Assembly (NCBI GenBank): GCA_964615305.1
Contig: CAZTNA010000001.1
Coordinates: forward strand, 186,001-250,000
DNA: 64,000 nt
DNA from: Bog-950 sp964615305
Lineage (GTDB): Bacteria; Bacteroidota; Bacteroidia; Chitinophagales; LD1
Direction of reading: 5' to 3'
Part shown: positions 1 to 8,533 of the stretch, piece after piece
How positions within the stretch are numbered: position 1 is the first letter of the stretch
Layout of the letters: every line of letters starts with the position of its first letter
The notes under the pieces: model-generated
What the model was told of the DNA's origin: nothing
Databases searched by the model: none
What the model saw: only the letters and a program-made list of their open reading frames with translations
Made by a program: the position numbers and the translations under genes

Positions 1-2301
1 CAAATTTCTTTTCTTTTCAATTTGCTGTGTATCGGGATTGTAAACTACCCGAGCTACATTTTTACGGTTAATTATATTTTGTGCATCTACTGAAATCTCC
101 CAACTGTATTTCTTCTTGTTTCTGCGAAAACTTACGCTAAAGTCAACCCTGAAATAATCAGGTAGTTTTTCAGAAAAGGCTTTGCCTGTTTCGTAAACAG
201 TTTCGTTGGCAGCACGCGATGCAACTAAATCTACCGGAGTATAACGCTGACCTCCACGCCAAATAATTTTTGCATTTACACCAATAATGTTGTTTTTCTT
301 TTTGCCCACAACAAACTCTTTACCACCTAAAGCATTTAACACATAGTTTACATTGTAGGCAGTGCTTCGCCATTTTCCGTCAGCGGCTTTATATTCTGAG
401 TTAAATAGTGAAGTGGTGAACATAAAAAAGTAGTGTTTCGAAAAATATTTTTCTAGAGTAAGTTCTAATCCGTAATTGTACCCGCTTCCGTTGCTGGTGA
501 GTGTTTCACTAACAAACCCATCGTTATAGTTCAATATACTAAATGTATTGTTGGTGGAACTGTTTGCTACCGGCACATTAAATATGTATTGCGCATACAC
601 TTCGGCTTTTAATCTAAAATCGCGCAGAAACGAAAAGTTGTAACCGCCAACTACATGCAACGCCCGCGAAAAATCTAAGTTAAGGTTTTTACCACCTACC
701 GTTACATAAGTAGATACTGCATCCATTCGGCTGTGAAGACCTGTGCCAAAACTAAGCGTGTGGTGTTCATTAATTTTATACTCAGCACTTAGGCGTGGTT
801 CTATATACAGCTTATTATTTAAAAAACTGAAAGTAAGATGCACGCCACTGTTTAGCTGAAATTTTTCTGAGAATCTGCGTTTCCACTGTACATATCCTTG
901 CAGTAAATGTGTGTGCCCTTCATTGTTTACAAGACGGTTAATTTGCTGTGTAACAAATGAATATTTGTCTCTTAGCAGTTTGTAGTTAACCCATGAATAA
1001 ACTATGCCGGCACGTAATGAGTTCTTTGAGTTTAGTTTTGAATTAATAGCTGTGGTGGCGCGAAGTGTTTTGTACACAAATTTATCGTTCGAAAGATTAA
1101 AGTTACGAAACTGATAATCCAGCGAATCGTCAAAGTTGCTGTTGTCTGTGTAGCTGTAGCTTACAACTGTTTTAAGATAAGAACGAGTATCTTTAAGCAA
1201 TAGCAAATGGGTAACACCTGCTACACCCATGGTTTGCTTTAACCCATACTCTACTTTGTCAGAAAAAGTTTTCCAGGTTGAGGTATCGCGCTTAGCCTTT
1301 TCGCCTAAGCTGCTCATGCCCCCCAAGCCAAAGACAGTAAAAGCTCCTGCTTTTTTTGAAGGAAAATAAAAGTTGAAACACATATCCTGATATTTGGGCG
1401 TAACGTTTCCCCCAATATCGAAACCCATTAACGCAAACAACTCCAAGGTTGAATAACGGTAGTTTAGCAAGTAAGATCCTTTATACTTTTTACTGAAGGG
1501 CCCTTCCATATTTAGTTCGGCACCAAGCACCCCTGCTTTAAGTGTAAACTCCCATTTGTTGCTGTTGCCCTTTCGTAAATTAAGATCAAATACTCCTGAC
1601 AGCGCATTGCCATATTCAGCCGCAAAAGCGCCAGAAAAAAAATCTGTATTAGTGAGCATATTTGCTGAAAGAATACTTACTCCACCACCGGTAGAACCCT
1701 CACTTCCTGCAAAATGGTTCGGATTCGGAATTTCTATACCTTCTAAACGCCACAATAAACCACGCGGAGAATTGCCCCGCACAATTATCTGATTGTTCTC
1801 ATCATCAGCAGTAACCACACCTGCAAAACTTTGTGCCATTCGTGCCGGGTCATTTTGCGTTCCGGCATACCTCGTCATTTCTTCTGCCGAAAAGCTGCGG
1901 GCACTTACCGGTGCAAAATCATTATTTGCCTTCGATTTATCTTTTTGATCAGTTACCACTACTTCCGTCATGTTGCTCACCGTTTCGTGCATTTCAATAT
2001 TCAGAAAAGTTTCTCTGCCCGATGTAACCAATAGCTCACTAAAAATTTTTTCTTCATATCCTACGTAAGAAAAACGCAACGAAATTCTGCCCACGGTTGT
2101 TTTTTCCAGAATAAAACTACCGTCACTGTTACTTACCGCGCCTTGTGGAGGGTTCGTATTCAGAATAAAAATGTTTACACCACCGAGAGGTTGTTTGGTG
2201 TCATTATCCGTAATTTTGCCACGTATTGTGGCCGTAAGTTGTTGGCTAACCCCAGCGCGGCTAAGCACCATGAGAAAAAGCAGTAATGCAACTTGCCGCA
2301 T
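1..2301 (-). CDS. TonB-dependent receptor, 3' end cut off by the window edge
   Basis: An outer-membrane gated channel for uptake of an unknown ligand. The minus-strand frame is open for 767 codons from an ATG at 2301 to base 1 without a stop, so the last part of the barrel is missing. Residues about 1-20 form a signal peptide. Next comes a carboxypeptidase-regulatory-like beta domain (TIRGKITD through FSYVGYE) typical of SusC-like and FecA-like receptors in Bacteroidota. Then comes a plug domain with the phrases IIVRGNSPRG and AAEYGNALSGVFD, followed by alternating beta-barrel strands. No SusD-like partner is visible on this side, so a sugar substrate cannot be claimed. The start lies 67 bases from the divergent lipoprotein gene at 2369. 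The family is certain; the substrate is unknown. Confidence 0.93.
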   Translation of the reverse strand, partial: MRQVALLLFLMVLSRAGVSQQLTATIRGKITDNDTKQPLGGVNIFILNTNPPQGAVSNSDGSFILEKTTVGRISLRFSYVGYEEKIFSELLVTSGRETFLNIEMHETVSNMTEVVVTDQKDKSKANNDFAPVSARSFSAEEMTRYAGTQNDPARMAQSFAGVVTADDENNQIIVRGNSPRGLLWRLEGIEIPNPNHFAGSEGSTGGGVSILSANMLTNTDFFSGAFAAEYGNALSGVFDLNLRKGNSNKWEFTLKAGVLGAELNMEGPFSKKYKGSYLLNYRYSTLELFALMGFDIGGNVTPKYQDMCFNFYFPSKKAGAFTVFGLGGMSSLGEKAKRDTSTWKTFSDKVEYGLKQTMGVAGVTHLLLLKDTRSYLKTVVSYSYTDNSNFDDSLDYQFRNFNLSNDKFVYKTLRATTAINSKLNSKNSLRAGIVYSWVNYKLLRDKYSFVTQQINRLVNNEGHTHLLQGYVQWKRRFSEKFQLNSGVHLTFSFLNNKLYIEPRLSAEYKINEHHTLSFGTGLHSRMDAVSTYVTVGGKNLNLDFSRALHVVGGYNFSFLRDFRLKAEVYAQYIFNVPVANSSTNNTFSILNYNDGFVSETLTSNGSGYNYGLELTLEKYFSKHYFFMFTTSLFNSEYKAADGKWRSTAYNVNYVLNALGGKEFVVGKKKNNIIGVNAKIIWRGGQRYTPVDLVASRAANETVYETGKAFSEKLPDYFRVDFSVSFRRNKKKYSWEISVDAQNIINRKNVARVVYNPDTQQIEKKRNL

Positions 2302-2368
2302 AAGGAATTTGTCTTTCTTGCGTGAGCAATATAAATTTTTGAGAGAGATAAATACATTCGCGCCCCGT

Positions 2369-2878
2369 TTGAAACACCTTATTTACATACTAATCATAGG
2401 GTTTTTACTTACCACTCATGCTTGTAAACAGGCGTGCAGCGATGTTACCTGCTTTAACAACGGGGAGTGCAATAACCATACAGGCACATGCACATGCAGT
2501 GGGCGTTGGGGGGGTGTTTACTGCGATTCGCTTTGTAATACCGGTTATGAAGGAACCTATTGCAACATTGCCTCGCGTAACAAGTTTATGCGAGTTTGGA
2601 GTGCAACCACCACGGCCAACACCGGAAACAAAGTTGAACACCCACTCACCATTTCGGCAGGTACAACTATTGAAAAAATTATTATCAGTAATATGAATGG
2701 TGAAAACTTTGCATGCATAGGTACCATGACCGGGAAAGACAAGTTCGATATTGTTTCTCAATATGCTATGGGTAGTTATTCAGGTATTGTAAATGGTAGC
2801 GGACATTTAAGTGGCGATAAACTGATAGTAGATTTTCAAAAAGCAGGGATTTCATATTTTTCTAACTGCAATAAGTAG
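2369..2878 (+). CDS. Small lipoprotein with an EGF-like domain
   Basis: A probable surface or periplasmic lipoprotein of 169 residues. The frame is open further upstream to an ATG at 2171, but that reading would overlap the receptor start and gives no signal. A TTG at 2369 gives a textbook lipoprotein signal (KHLIYILIIGFLLTTHAC, lipobox cysteine near residue 19), so I prefer it. Residues about 20-60 carry spaced cysteines in an EGF-like arrangement (CFNNGEC, CTCSGRWGGVYC, GYEGTYC). The remaining ~110 residues look like a small beta domain with no recognisable family. It ends one base before the RluA-like gene, so the two are probably cotranscribed. No function is assigned. Confidence 0.72.
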   Translation: MKHLIYILIIGFLLTTHACKQACSDVTCFNNGECNNHTGTCTCSGRWGGVYCDSLCNTGYEGTYCNIASRNKFMRVWSATTTANTGNKVEHPLTISAGTTIEKIIISNMNGENFACIGTMTGKDKFDIVSQYAMGSYSGIVNGSGHLSGDKLIVDFQKAGISYFSNCNK

Positions 2879-2879
2879 T

Positions 2880-3599
2880 ATGCCTTCAATCCCCGTCATT
2901 TTTGCTGATAATGACATTGTAGTAGTTAACAAACCTGCGGGTATTACAGTAATACCCGACCGTATTCATACGGAAAGAGAAACAGTTCAAAAACTACTCG
3001 AGGAAAAATACGGAAAGTTGTATGTAGTTCACCGTATTGACCGCTTTACCAGCGGAGTACTTTGCTTTGCCCGTCACGAACAAGCCCACCGGTCTCTTTC
3101 TATTCAATTTCAAAATCACACGGTACAAAAATTCTATAAAGCCATTGTTTCAGGAAAGTTGAGTGAGCTACAAGGTGAGATAAATTTGCCTATAGCTGAA
3201 AATTTAGCAAACCCCGGCACCATGCTTATACATAAACGAGGAAAAGAAGCTCTTACCCTTTACAGAGTTGAAGAGCAATTCAAAAATGCAGCTTTACTAA
3301 ATGTAGAGATAAAGACCGGGCGCACGCATCAAATTCGGGTGCACATGGCTTATATTGGTCATCCGCTGCTAGTTGACAATGTTTACAGTAAAAACGAAGC
3401 TTTTTATTTTTCGTCAATCAAGAAAAATTACAAAGCTACCGATGAAGAAGAGCGCCCAACTTTAGCACGGTTGTCGCTGCACGCATACAGTATTACATTT
3501 CTACACCCGGTAACCCAACAGCAAGTCACTTACACTGCTCAATTACCAAAAGATTTAGAAACTGTTTTAAAACTGCTTAGAAAGTATCAAAGCATTTGA
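2880..3599 (+). CDS. RluA-family RNA pseudouridine synthase
   Basis: Converts specific uridines in rRNA or tRNA to pseudouridine. The 239 residues hold the catalytic domain only, with no N-terminal S4 RNA-binding domain. The signature HRIDRFTSG (residues 51-59) places the catalytic aspartate at residue 54. The motifs GRTHQIRVH and HPLLVD follow in family order. The start is one base after the preceding stop. The 3' end overlaps the convergent thioesterase gene by 13 bases. Which RNA position it modifies (RluA, RluC, RluD or TruC type) cannot be told from sequence alone. Confidence 0.92.
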   Translation: MPSIPVIFADNDIVVVNKPAGITVIPDRIHTERETVQKLLEEKYGKLYVVHRIDRFTSGVLCFARHEQAHRSLSIQFQNHTVQKFYKAIVSGKLSELQGEINLPIAENLANPGTMLIHKRGKEALTLYRVEEQFKNAALLNVEIKTGRTHQIRVHMAYIGHPLLVDNVYSKNEAFYFSSIKKNYKATDEEERPTLARLSLHAYSITFLHPVTQQQVTYTAQLPKDLETVLKLLRKYQSI

Positions 3600-4009
3600 T
3601 TGCCCTCAAAAAATGCTTTTACCTTTGTAATAAGTATATCGGGAGCAGTTTTTACCTTTCTTGTTTTAGCATCTACAAAAATCAATTGCGTTTCACCTAC
3701 ATTGATGAGTACATTTTTTTCATTGAATATTTCGTAACGAAAAGTAATGAATCGGTGAGGCATTTCCGCCACTGAAGTTTTTATAGTAAGCAAGTCGTCA
3801 TATAATGCCGGTTGAATATACTTAATGCTCATTCGGGTAATGGGCATCATGATTCCGGCATCTTCTAATTCTTTGTATGAAATTCCTAATGAACGTATTG
3901 CTTCAGAACGGGCCTGCTCGTAGTAGTAACCATAATTGCCATAGTACACGTAACCCATTTGGTCAGTGTCGCCATATCTAACACGGATTTGATGATGATA
4001 ACTAAACAT
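3587..4009 (-). CDS. Acyl-CoA thioesterase, YbgC / 4-hydroxybenzoyl-CoA thioesterase family
   Basis: A single hot-dog fold enzyme of 140 residues predicted to hydrolyse acyl-CoA thioesters in the cytoplasm. The N-terminal signature RYGDTDQMGYVYYGNY (residues 11-26) contains the family's catalytic aspartate (about Asp16). The length fits the family. It lies 19 bases downstream of pyrE on the same strand, so it is likely cotranscribed with it, though no functional link is obvious. In Proteobacteria YbgC is linked to the Tol-Pal system; no tol genes are seen here, so the substrate is left open. Confidence 0.9.
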   Translation of the reverse strand: MFSYHHQIRVRYGDTDQMGYVYYGNYGYYYEQARSEAIRSLGISYKELEDAGIMMPITRMSIKYIQPALYDDLLTIKTSVAEMPHRFITFRYEIFNEKNVLINVGETQLIFVDAKTRKVKTAPDILITKVKAFFEGNQML

Positions 4010-4028
4010 CTAAAGCGCAATTAGAGAA

Positions 4029-4673
4029 TCAACTGTTTTTCCATTTATCTGGTTCCTGATACCATTTCAGCAAAGTAGATTTTTCTTTTGCCTTAATATA
4101 ATCGTGTTTATGTGCTACTTCTAAAAGCGTAGCATAATCCGAAAGCGTAAAAAACTTGCATTCGGCTTGTTCAAAAGCAGTAATACTCTTTTGAAAACCA
4201 TAGGTAAAAATTGCCCCTAGTCCTAATACTTCCGCTCCGGCACTTCGCAAGGCATCTACCGCCTTTAACGAACTGACGCCTGTAGAAATTAAATCTTCTA
4301 TTAGAATTGTCCTTTGACCAATTTCCAGTTTACCCTCTATCATGTTTTCTAAACCATGGCTTTTTGCTTTATCGCGCACGTACACAAAAGGTTTGTTCAG
4401 TACATCGGCTACCAGCACACCATGCGGAATTCCTGCGGTGGCCACACCAGCTATTACATCACAATTTTTAAAATCTTCAGAAATAATATCTGCAAAGGCC
4501 GATTTTATGTAGGTGCGCACCTTGGGATACGAGAGTGTTTTACGGTTATCGCAGTAAATCGGGCTTTTTAAACCACTTGCCCAGGTAAACGGATTTTCAG
4601 GTTGTAGCACTACAGCTTTTATTTCAAGCAAGTATTCTGCAACTTCACGGGCAATTACATTGTTATATATCAT
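4029..4673 (-). CDS. pyrE: Orotate phosphoribosyltransferase
   Basis: Transfers phosphoribose from PRPP to orotate, giving OMP in pyrimidine synthesis. The 214-residue length and the opening MIYNNVIAREVAEYLL match Bacteroidota PyrE. The PRPP-binding motif ILIEDLISTGVSS is at residues 123-135, and the substrate region NPFTWASGLKSPIYCDNR is at about 27-44. The ATG at 4673 is one base from the ATG of the divergent NUDIX gene, so each gene's promoter must lie inside the other's coding sequence. The thioesterase gene follows 19 bases downstream. Confidence 0.97.
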   Translation of the reverse strand: MIYNNVIAREVAEYLLEIKAVVLQPENPFTWASGLKSPIYCDNRKTLSYPKVRTYIKSAFADIISEDFKNCDVIAGVATAGIPHGVLVADVLNKPFVYVRDKAKSHGLENMIEGKLEIGQRTILIEDLISTGVSSLKAVDALRSAGAEVLGLGAIFTYGFQKSITAFEQAECKFFTLSDYATLLEVAHKHDYIKAKEKSTLLKWYQEPDKWKNS

Positions 4674-4674
4674 A

Positions 4675-5298
4675 ATGAAAGGCGATTACAAAATTTACTA
4701 TAACGATTCACATGTTCTGCTAAGCAGTCATGCCCGACAAAGCAATAAAAATTTTGCTAAGGTTTTTGTTAGCGAAAAAGAAACAAATGATTTTTTCAAT
4801 AATCCATCACCTTTGTTTGATGGTATTACCAATGTAGATGTTTTAGTAGTTACTCACCAGCCTCTGGAACTTATCTGTAAACTAATGCAAAGCACACAAC
4901 TGGTAGTAGCCGGTGGCGGAATTGTGTGGAACGAAAAAAATGAGTTGTTGATGATTTATCGAAGAGGGAAATGGGACTTGCCTAAAGGCAAAATCGAGCT
5001 TCGAGAAAAAATTATTGAAGGTGCTGTTCGCGAAGTTGAAGAAGAAACCGGAGTAAAGATAAACACCGTAAAGAATGAGCCACTGCTAACCTATCACGCA
5101 TATCGGCTAAAAGGAACTAACTGCCTAAAAGAGACTAGCTGGTTCGAAATGAAAGCACTAAGTGGTCAGCATCAACTTACCGCACAAACCGAAGAAGATA
5201 TTGAAGAAGTGCGCTGGGTAGGTAAAAACGATTTGAAAAAATACTTTGAAGACTGCTACCCGTTGATAAAAGATTTGATATTGCCTTTTTCAGTTTAG
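4675..5298 (+). CDS. NUDIX hydrolase
   Basis: Hydrolyses a nucleoside diphosphate linked to another group; the substrate is unknown. The complete Nudix box G-x5-E-x7-REVxEExG-V spans residues about 105-127 (GKIELRE through EEETGV). It is preceded by RRGKWDLPKG, typical of the family. The first ~75 residues form an extra N-terminal segment seen in Bacteroidota homologues. I use the ATG at 4675 (207 residues). A TTG at 4660 would extend into pyrE by 14 bases and is less likely. The gene ends 3 bases from the convergent DUF4270 stop. Confidence 0.92.
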   Translation: MKGDYKIYYNDSHVLLSSHARQSNKNFAKVFVSEKETNDFFNNPSPLFDGITNVDVLVVTHQPLELICKLMQSTQLVVAGGGIVWNEKNELLMIYRRGKWDLPKGKIELREKIIEGAVREVEEETGVKINTVKNEPLLTYHAYRLKGTNCLKETSWFEMKALSGQHQLTAQTEEDIEEVRWVGKNDLKKYFEDCYPLIKDLILPFSV

Positions 5299-5301
5299 CA
5301 T

Positions 5302-6606
5302 TTACAATTTGGTATAAGTTACTTCTACCGTTACCTGAAACTTTGCATCAGTTGCTGAGTTGGCAATTACCACCCGTTCCGATTTTGCATTTTCGCGGTA
5401 TATCTGCAACAAAAATCCATTGTTATTATACACGCCTTGAATCAATTTTTGGAAATACTTTTTAAAATTAAACCGATAACGGTAAACTGTTTCGCCATTT
5501 ACGTTTTCTGCTGTTAGTACGCCTCCAAATCCCGAAAGAGCATCGTCATCTAAAGTCTGTGCTTGTCCGGCATCGTCAATTCTGAATAAGTCGAGTAATT
5601 CAGGAGCAACGTAAAACGTATCTGTCGGGTTCATACGTTGAGTAAAGATTATCTCCGCTTTATTAATGGCAATATTCTTAGGTAAACTATCAAGATCGGT
5701 GATAAATATTTTTCCCTTAGTTCCTGCGCCCGCTTGTATATACATCTGCTGTTCTCCGCCAGGGTTAGGGCTTACCACCGAAGCAGCTACAGGCGAACCT
5801 GTATAAACATTGTCGAAATGGTTAACCGACACACCCGAAACAGGTAAACGGAATATGAGTGAATCATCAGCGTTGGTGTGGTAGTAAAGTGTAATGCCAC
5901 TTATCGAAGAAGCTAAATCAACGTTCACTATTCCATTTCCAACTGCCGAGGCAGAAGTTGTTATGTAAAACCCTTTGAATAGCTGTAAAAAATTTGTGTT
6001 GTCAGCCAACGATTGTGTGTCTGCATTTAAAATTTTTGCGCCAAAAGAATTGTTGAGTGTAATTCTCAGGTGAGCGGGTAAATTTCCCTGCAAATTTGTA
6101 GTTACACTGTCAGTTAAATTTGGTACCCAGTTATGTAAAGTGCCAACAGGAGGTATGGCTACAGAAAAAGCATCGTTTGTTTTATACTTAAAAGAATCTA
6201 CCAGGCTTTGCGAAAGCTCATAAACTGAAACGGTAAGCGGCAGGTCACACTTTCCATATTTTGTAAGGTAACGCAAACTTAACACCACCGAATCAATAGT
6301 GGCTCCTGCTCCAAAGGTTACGTTGTTGGTTGTTAATCTGCATTGCGCATACAAACTGGCGTAACTATTTCCAAAATTTACATCCGAAATTGTTCCTAAC
6401 ACACCAGCCGAAACCCCATAAGATTCTAATGGATTTTGATACACCGTAAATGTTTTTGTGTGCAGGGTATCCTTAGAAACATTAAGGTTGTCGTCAGTGG
6501 TTAATAGATCGGTTTCTTCTATCAGTGGTTCTTTACACCCCTGTAAAAAAATGAAGCACCAGCAGAAAATTGCCGGTGCTATAAGTAAATTGAGCTTATT
6601 ATTCAA
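5302..6606 (-). CDS. DUF4270 family lipoprotein
   Basis: A 434-residue exported protein beginning with a lipoprotein signal (FIFLQGC, cysteine at about residue 24) and otherwise rich in beta strands. The pattern (N-terminal LGTISDVNFGNSYASLYAQC, long serine/threonine-rich body, C-terminal YRFNFKKYFQKLIQG) matches the Bacteroidota family DUF4270, whose function is not known. It lies 44 bases downstream of the glycogen-synthase-like gene on the same strand. panC is divergent from that gene. From memory, the panC / GT5-like / DUF4270 grouping recurs in the phylum; this was not checked here. Confidence 0.85.
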   Translation of the reverse strand: MNNKLNLLIAPAIFCWCFIFLQGCKEPLIEETDLLTTDDNLNVSKDTLHTKTFTVYQNPLESYGVSAGVLGTISDVNFGNSYASLYAQCRLTTNNVTFGAGATIDSVVLSLRYLTKYGKCDLPLTVSVYELSQSLVDSFKYKTNDAFSVAIPPVGTLHNWVPNLTDSVTTNLQGNLPAHLRITLNNSFGAKILNADTQSLADNTNFLQLFKGFYITTSASAVGNGIVNVDLASSISGITLYYHTNADDSLIFRLPVSGVSVNHFDNVYTGSPVAASVVSPNPGGEQQMYIQAGAGTKGKIFITDLDSLPKNIAINKAEIIFTQRMNPTDTFYVAPELLDLFRIDDAGQAQTLDDDALSGFGGVLTAENVNGETVYRYRFNFKKYFQKLIQGVYNNNGFLLQIYRENAKSERVVIANSATDAKFQVTVEVTYTKL

Positions 6607-6650
6607 GTTAGTTGTTGTTTCGGGTATTGGGCAAATAAAACAACAAACGC

Positions 6651-7466
6651 TTAGTTAGAAAGAATATTTTGGTAGAAAGCGTTGAGCAGTGGAAGCGGAT
6701 CTTCTTCGTTATCCATCAACTTCATTGTCTTTTTTCCTTTTGACCGCTTTACATGGCTTTGAACTTTGTTGTCCAGTTCTTCTCCAATTACCAAAGCATC
6801 GGCAAACTGCGAACCGGCAATGTTTAAGCTGGTGTTGTCACCTTCTTTAAAATATTCAACATGTTTCTTCTGTATCTCTTCACTTATTGCCAGTTTAACC
6901 GTAAAGTCTTTCTTGAGTTTATCTTTAAACTCATTTCTGGCCACAGAATAAATAACCTTTGTGTTTGCAAAAATTGGGTCGTCTTTGTAGGTTGTTTTAA
7001 TATACAGCGGTATTAGGCTGGTCATCCAGCCAAAACAGTGTATAATATCCGGCCCCCAACCAAATTTTCTGACAGTTTCAAGCACACCCTTACAGAAGAA
7101 AATCATACGGTCGCTGTTGTCTTCAAAAAACTTGTTGTTTTCGTCATGAAATACAAGTTTACGTTTAAAAAAGTCTTCATTGTCGAGAAAGTAAACCTGT
7201 AAACGAGCCCCGGGTAAAGAAGCTACTTTAATAACCAACGGATAATCTTCATCATTTATAATAACATTGATACCCGAGAGGCGAACTACCTCGTGCAAGC
7301 GGTGGCGTCTTTCGTTTATAGTTCCAAATTTAGGCATGAGTACACGAATTTCTACCCCTTTATCTTGCATGAACTTTGGTAGCTCGTTAGCAATTTTAGA
7401 TGCTTCTGTTATGGCTAAATACGGATCCATTTCCTGAGTAACTATCAGGATTCTCTTTTTTTCCAT
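6651..7466 (-). CDS. Glycogen/starch synthase-like protein, N-terminal GT5 domain only
   Basis: A cytoplasmic protein of 271 residues that matches only the N-terminal Rossmann half of GT5 glycogen synthases. It has EKKRILIVTQEMDPYL, then a catalytic-domain-like segment with DNEDFF and GWGPDIIHCFGWMT. The C-terminal GT-B half that binds ADP-glucose is absent, so it may not be an active synthase. The start is the ATG at 7466; the frame is open 32 codons further up but that stretch is not family-like. Near the C-terminus it is lysine-rich (RSKGKK). It is divergent from panC with a 132-base gap. Confidence 0.82.
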   Translation of the reverse strand: MEKKRILIVTQEMDPYLAITEASKIANELPKFMQDKGVEIRVLMPKFGTINERRHRLHEVVRLSGINVIINDEDYPLVIKVASLPGARLQVYFLDNEDFFKRKLVFHDENNKFFEDNSDRMIFFCKGVLETVRKFGWGPDIIHCFGWMTSLIPLYIKTTYKDDPIFANTKVIYSVARNEFKDKLKKDFTVKLAISEEIQKKHVEYFKEGDNTSLNIAGSQFADALVIGEELDNKVQSHVKRSKGKKTMKLMDNEEDPLPLLNAFYQNILSN

Positions 7467-7598
7467 ATAGACTAAATGATTTTGTTTGGTGAGAAAATAA
7501 GCCGGTTTGCTAAAAAGCAAAGCGGGATGCAAAAATAACAACAAATTCGCGAAAAAACCCAATTTTAGCGCCTCTAAATCTGTTAATACATCTTATAA

Positions 7599-8474
7599 AT
7601 GCAGGTTTTCTATACTAAAAGGGCTATTGCCCAATATTTAAATAAGAAGGTTTTAGAAGGTGAAACTGTAGGGTTTGTGCCTACTATGGGAGCCTTGCAC
7701 GCTGGCCATATTTCATTGATTATGAAGAGCAGAAGGCAAGCAGATGTAACGGTATGCAGCATTTTTGTTAACCCCACCCAGTTCAATGATCCTAAGGATT
7801 TTGAAATGTATCCGGTTACAATTTCTGCCGATTTAGAGAAACTGGAAAAAGCGGGCTGCCATGCTGTATTTATTCCTACAGTAGGTGAAATGTATCCGGA
7901 CGGATTAAAGAGCAAAAAGCCCTTGAACTTTGGTTTTTTAGCAGAAACCCTTGAAGGCGAGCATCGGCCAGGGCATTTTAACGGCATGGCTCAGATTGTA
8001 GAGATGTTGCTGCGCGTAGTTAAACCTCACCTGCTTTTTATGGGGCAGAAAGACTACCAACAGCAGTTGATAGTAGCAGAGTTAATCAAGAAACGGAAGT
8101 TGAAAACCAAACTTGTTACCTGCCCCACTATGCGCGAAAAAGACGGGCTGGCTATGAGCAGCCGCAATGTGCGGTTAGATAAAAAAGCTAGAGAACTATC
8201 AGTAGAAATTTCAAAAACACTAAAGCTGACCATTCAGTTGATTAAAAAAGTAGCGCCCAAACTAAATTCTGGTGAAAGCTATAAGACAGCCATAGAAGCT
8301 ATTCGGCATAAAGCAGTAAGCAGATTAAAATCTATAAATGGAGTTGAAGTAGAATACCTGGAGATTCGTAATGCTTCATCTCTTCAAATTCCTATAAAAA
8401 AATCTGAAAAATTGGTGGTATTGATAGCTGTTCAAATAGATGGAGTAAGGTTGATAGATAATTTGATGGTTTAA
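7599..8474 (+). CDS. panC: Pantothenate synthetase
   Basis: Condenses pantoate and beta-alanine with ATP to make pantothenate, the coenzyme A precursor. The nucleotide-binding signature PTMGALHAGH is at residues 28-37, followed by FVNPTQFNDPKD, the GHFNGM loop and the KDYQQ and MREKDGLAMSSRN motifs. The length (291 residues) is normal. It is single and not followed by panD. A hairpin terminator begins 8 bases after the stop. Confidence 0.97.
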   Translation: MQVFYTKRAIAQYLNKKVLEGETVGFVPTMGALHAGHISLIMKSRRQADVTVCSIFVNPTQFNDPKDFEMYPVTISADLEKLEKAGCHAVFIPTVGEMYPDGLKSKKPLNFGFLAETLEGEHRPGHFNGMAQIVEMLLRVVKPHLLFMGQKDYQQQLIVAELIKKRKLKTKLVTCPTMREKDGLAMSSRNVRLDKKARELSVEISKTLKLTIQLIKKVAPKLNSGESYKTAIEAIRHKAVSRLKSINGVEVEYLEIRNASSLQIPIKKSEKLVVLIAVQIDGVRLIDNLMV

Positions 8475-8481
8475 TCAACAA

Positions 8482-8511
8482 AAAAAGCCGCTCTGCTTAG
8501 AACGGCTTTTT
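8482..8511. terminator. Bidirectional intrinsic terminator between panC and the SprB-repeat gene
   Basis: The left arm AAAAAGCCGCTCT and right arm AGAACGGCTTTTT form a 13-bp stem with one mismatch and a GCTT loop. The A and T tracts allow termination in both directions. It lies between convergent genes ending at 8474 and 8534. Confidence 0.88.
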
Positions 8512-8533
8512 GCTTTTTGTGTTTAACTTCTGA

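Noticed and set aside
2171..2368. Longer N-terminus for the EGF-like lipoprotein
   Set aside because: It overlaps the divergent receptor start and has no signal; the TTG at 2369 gives a clean lipoprotein signal.
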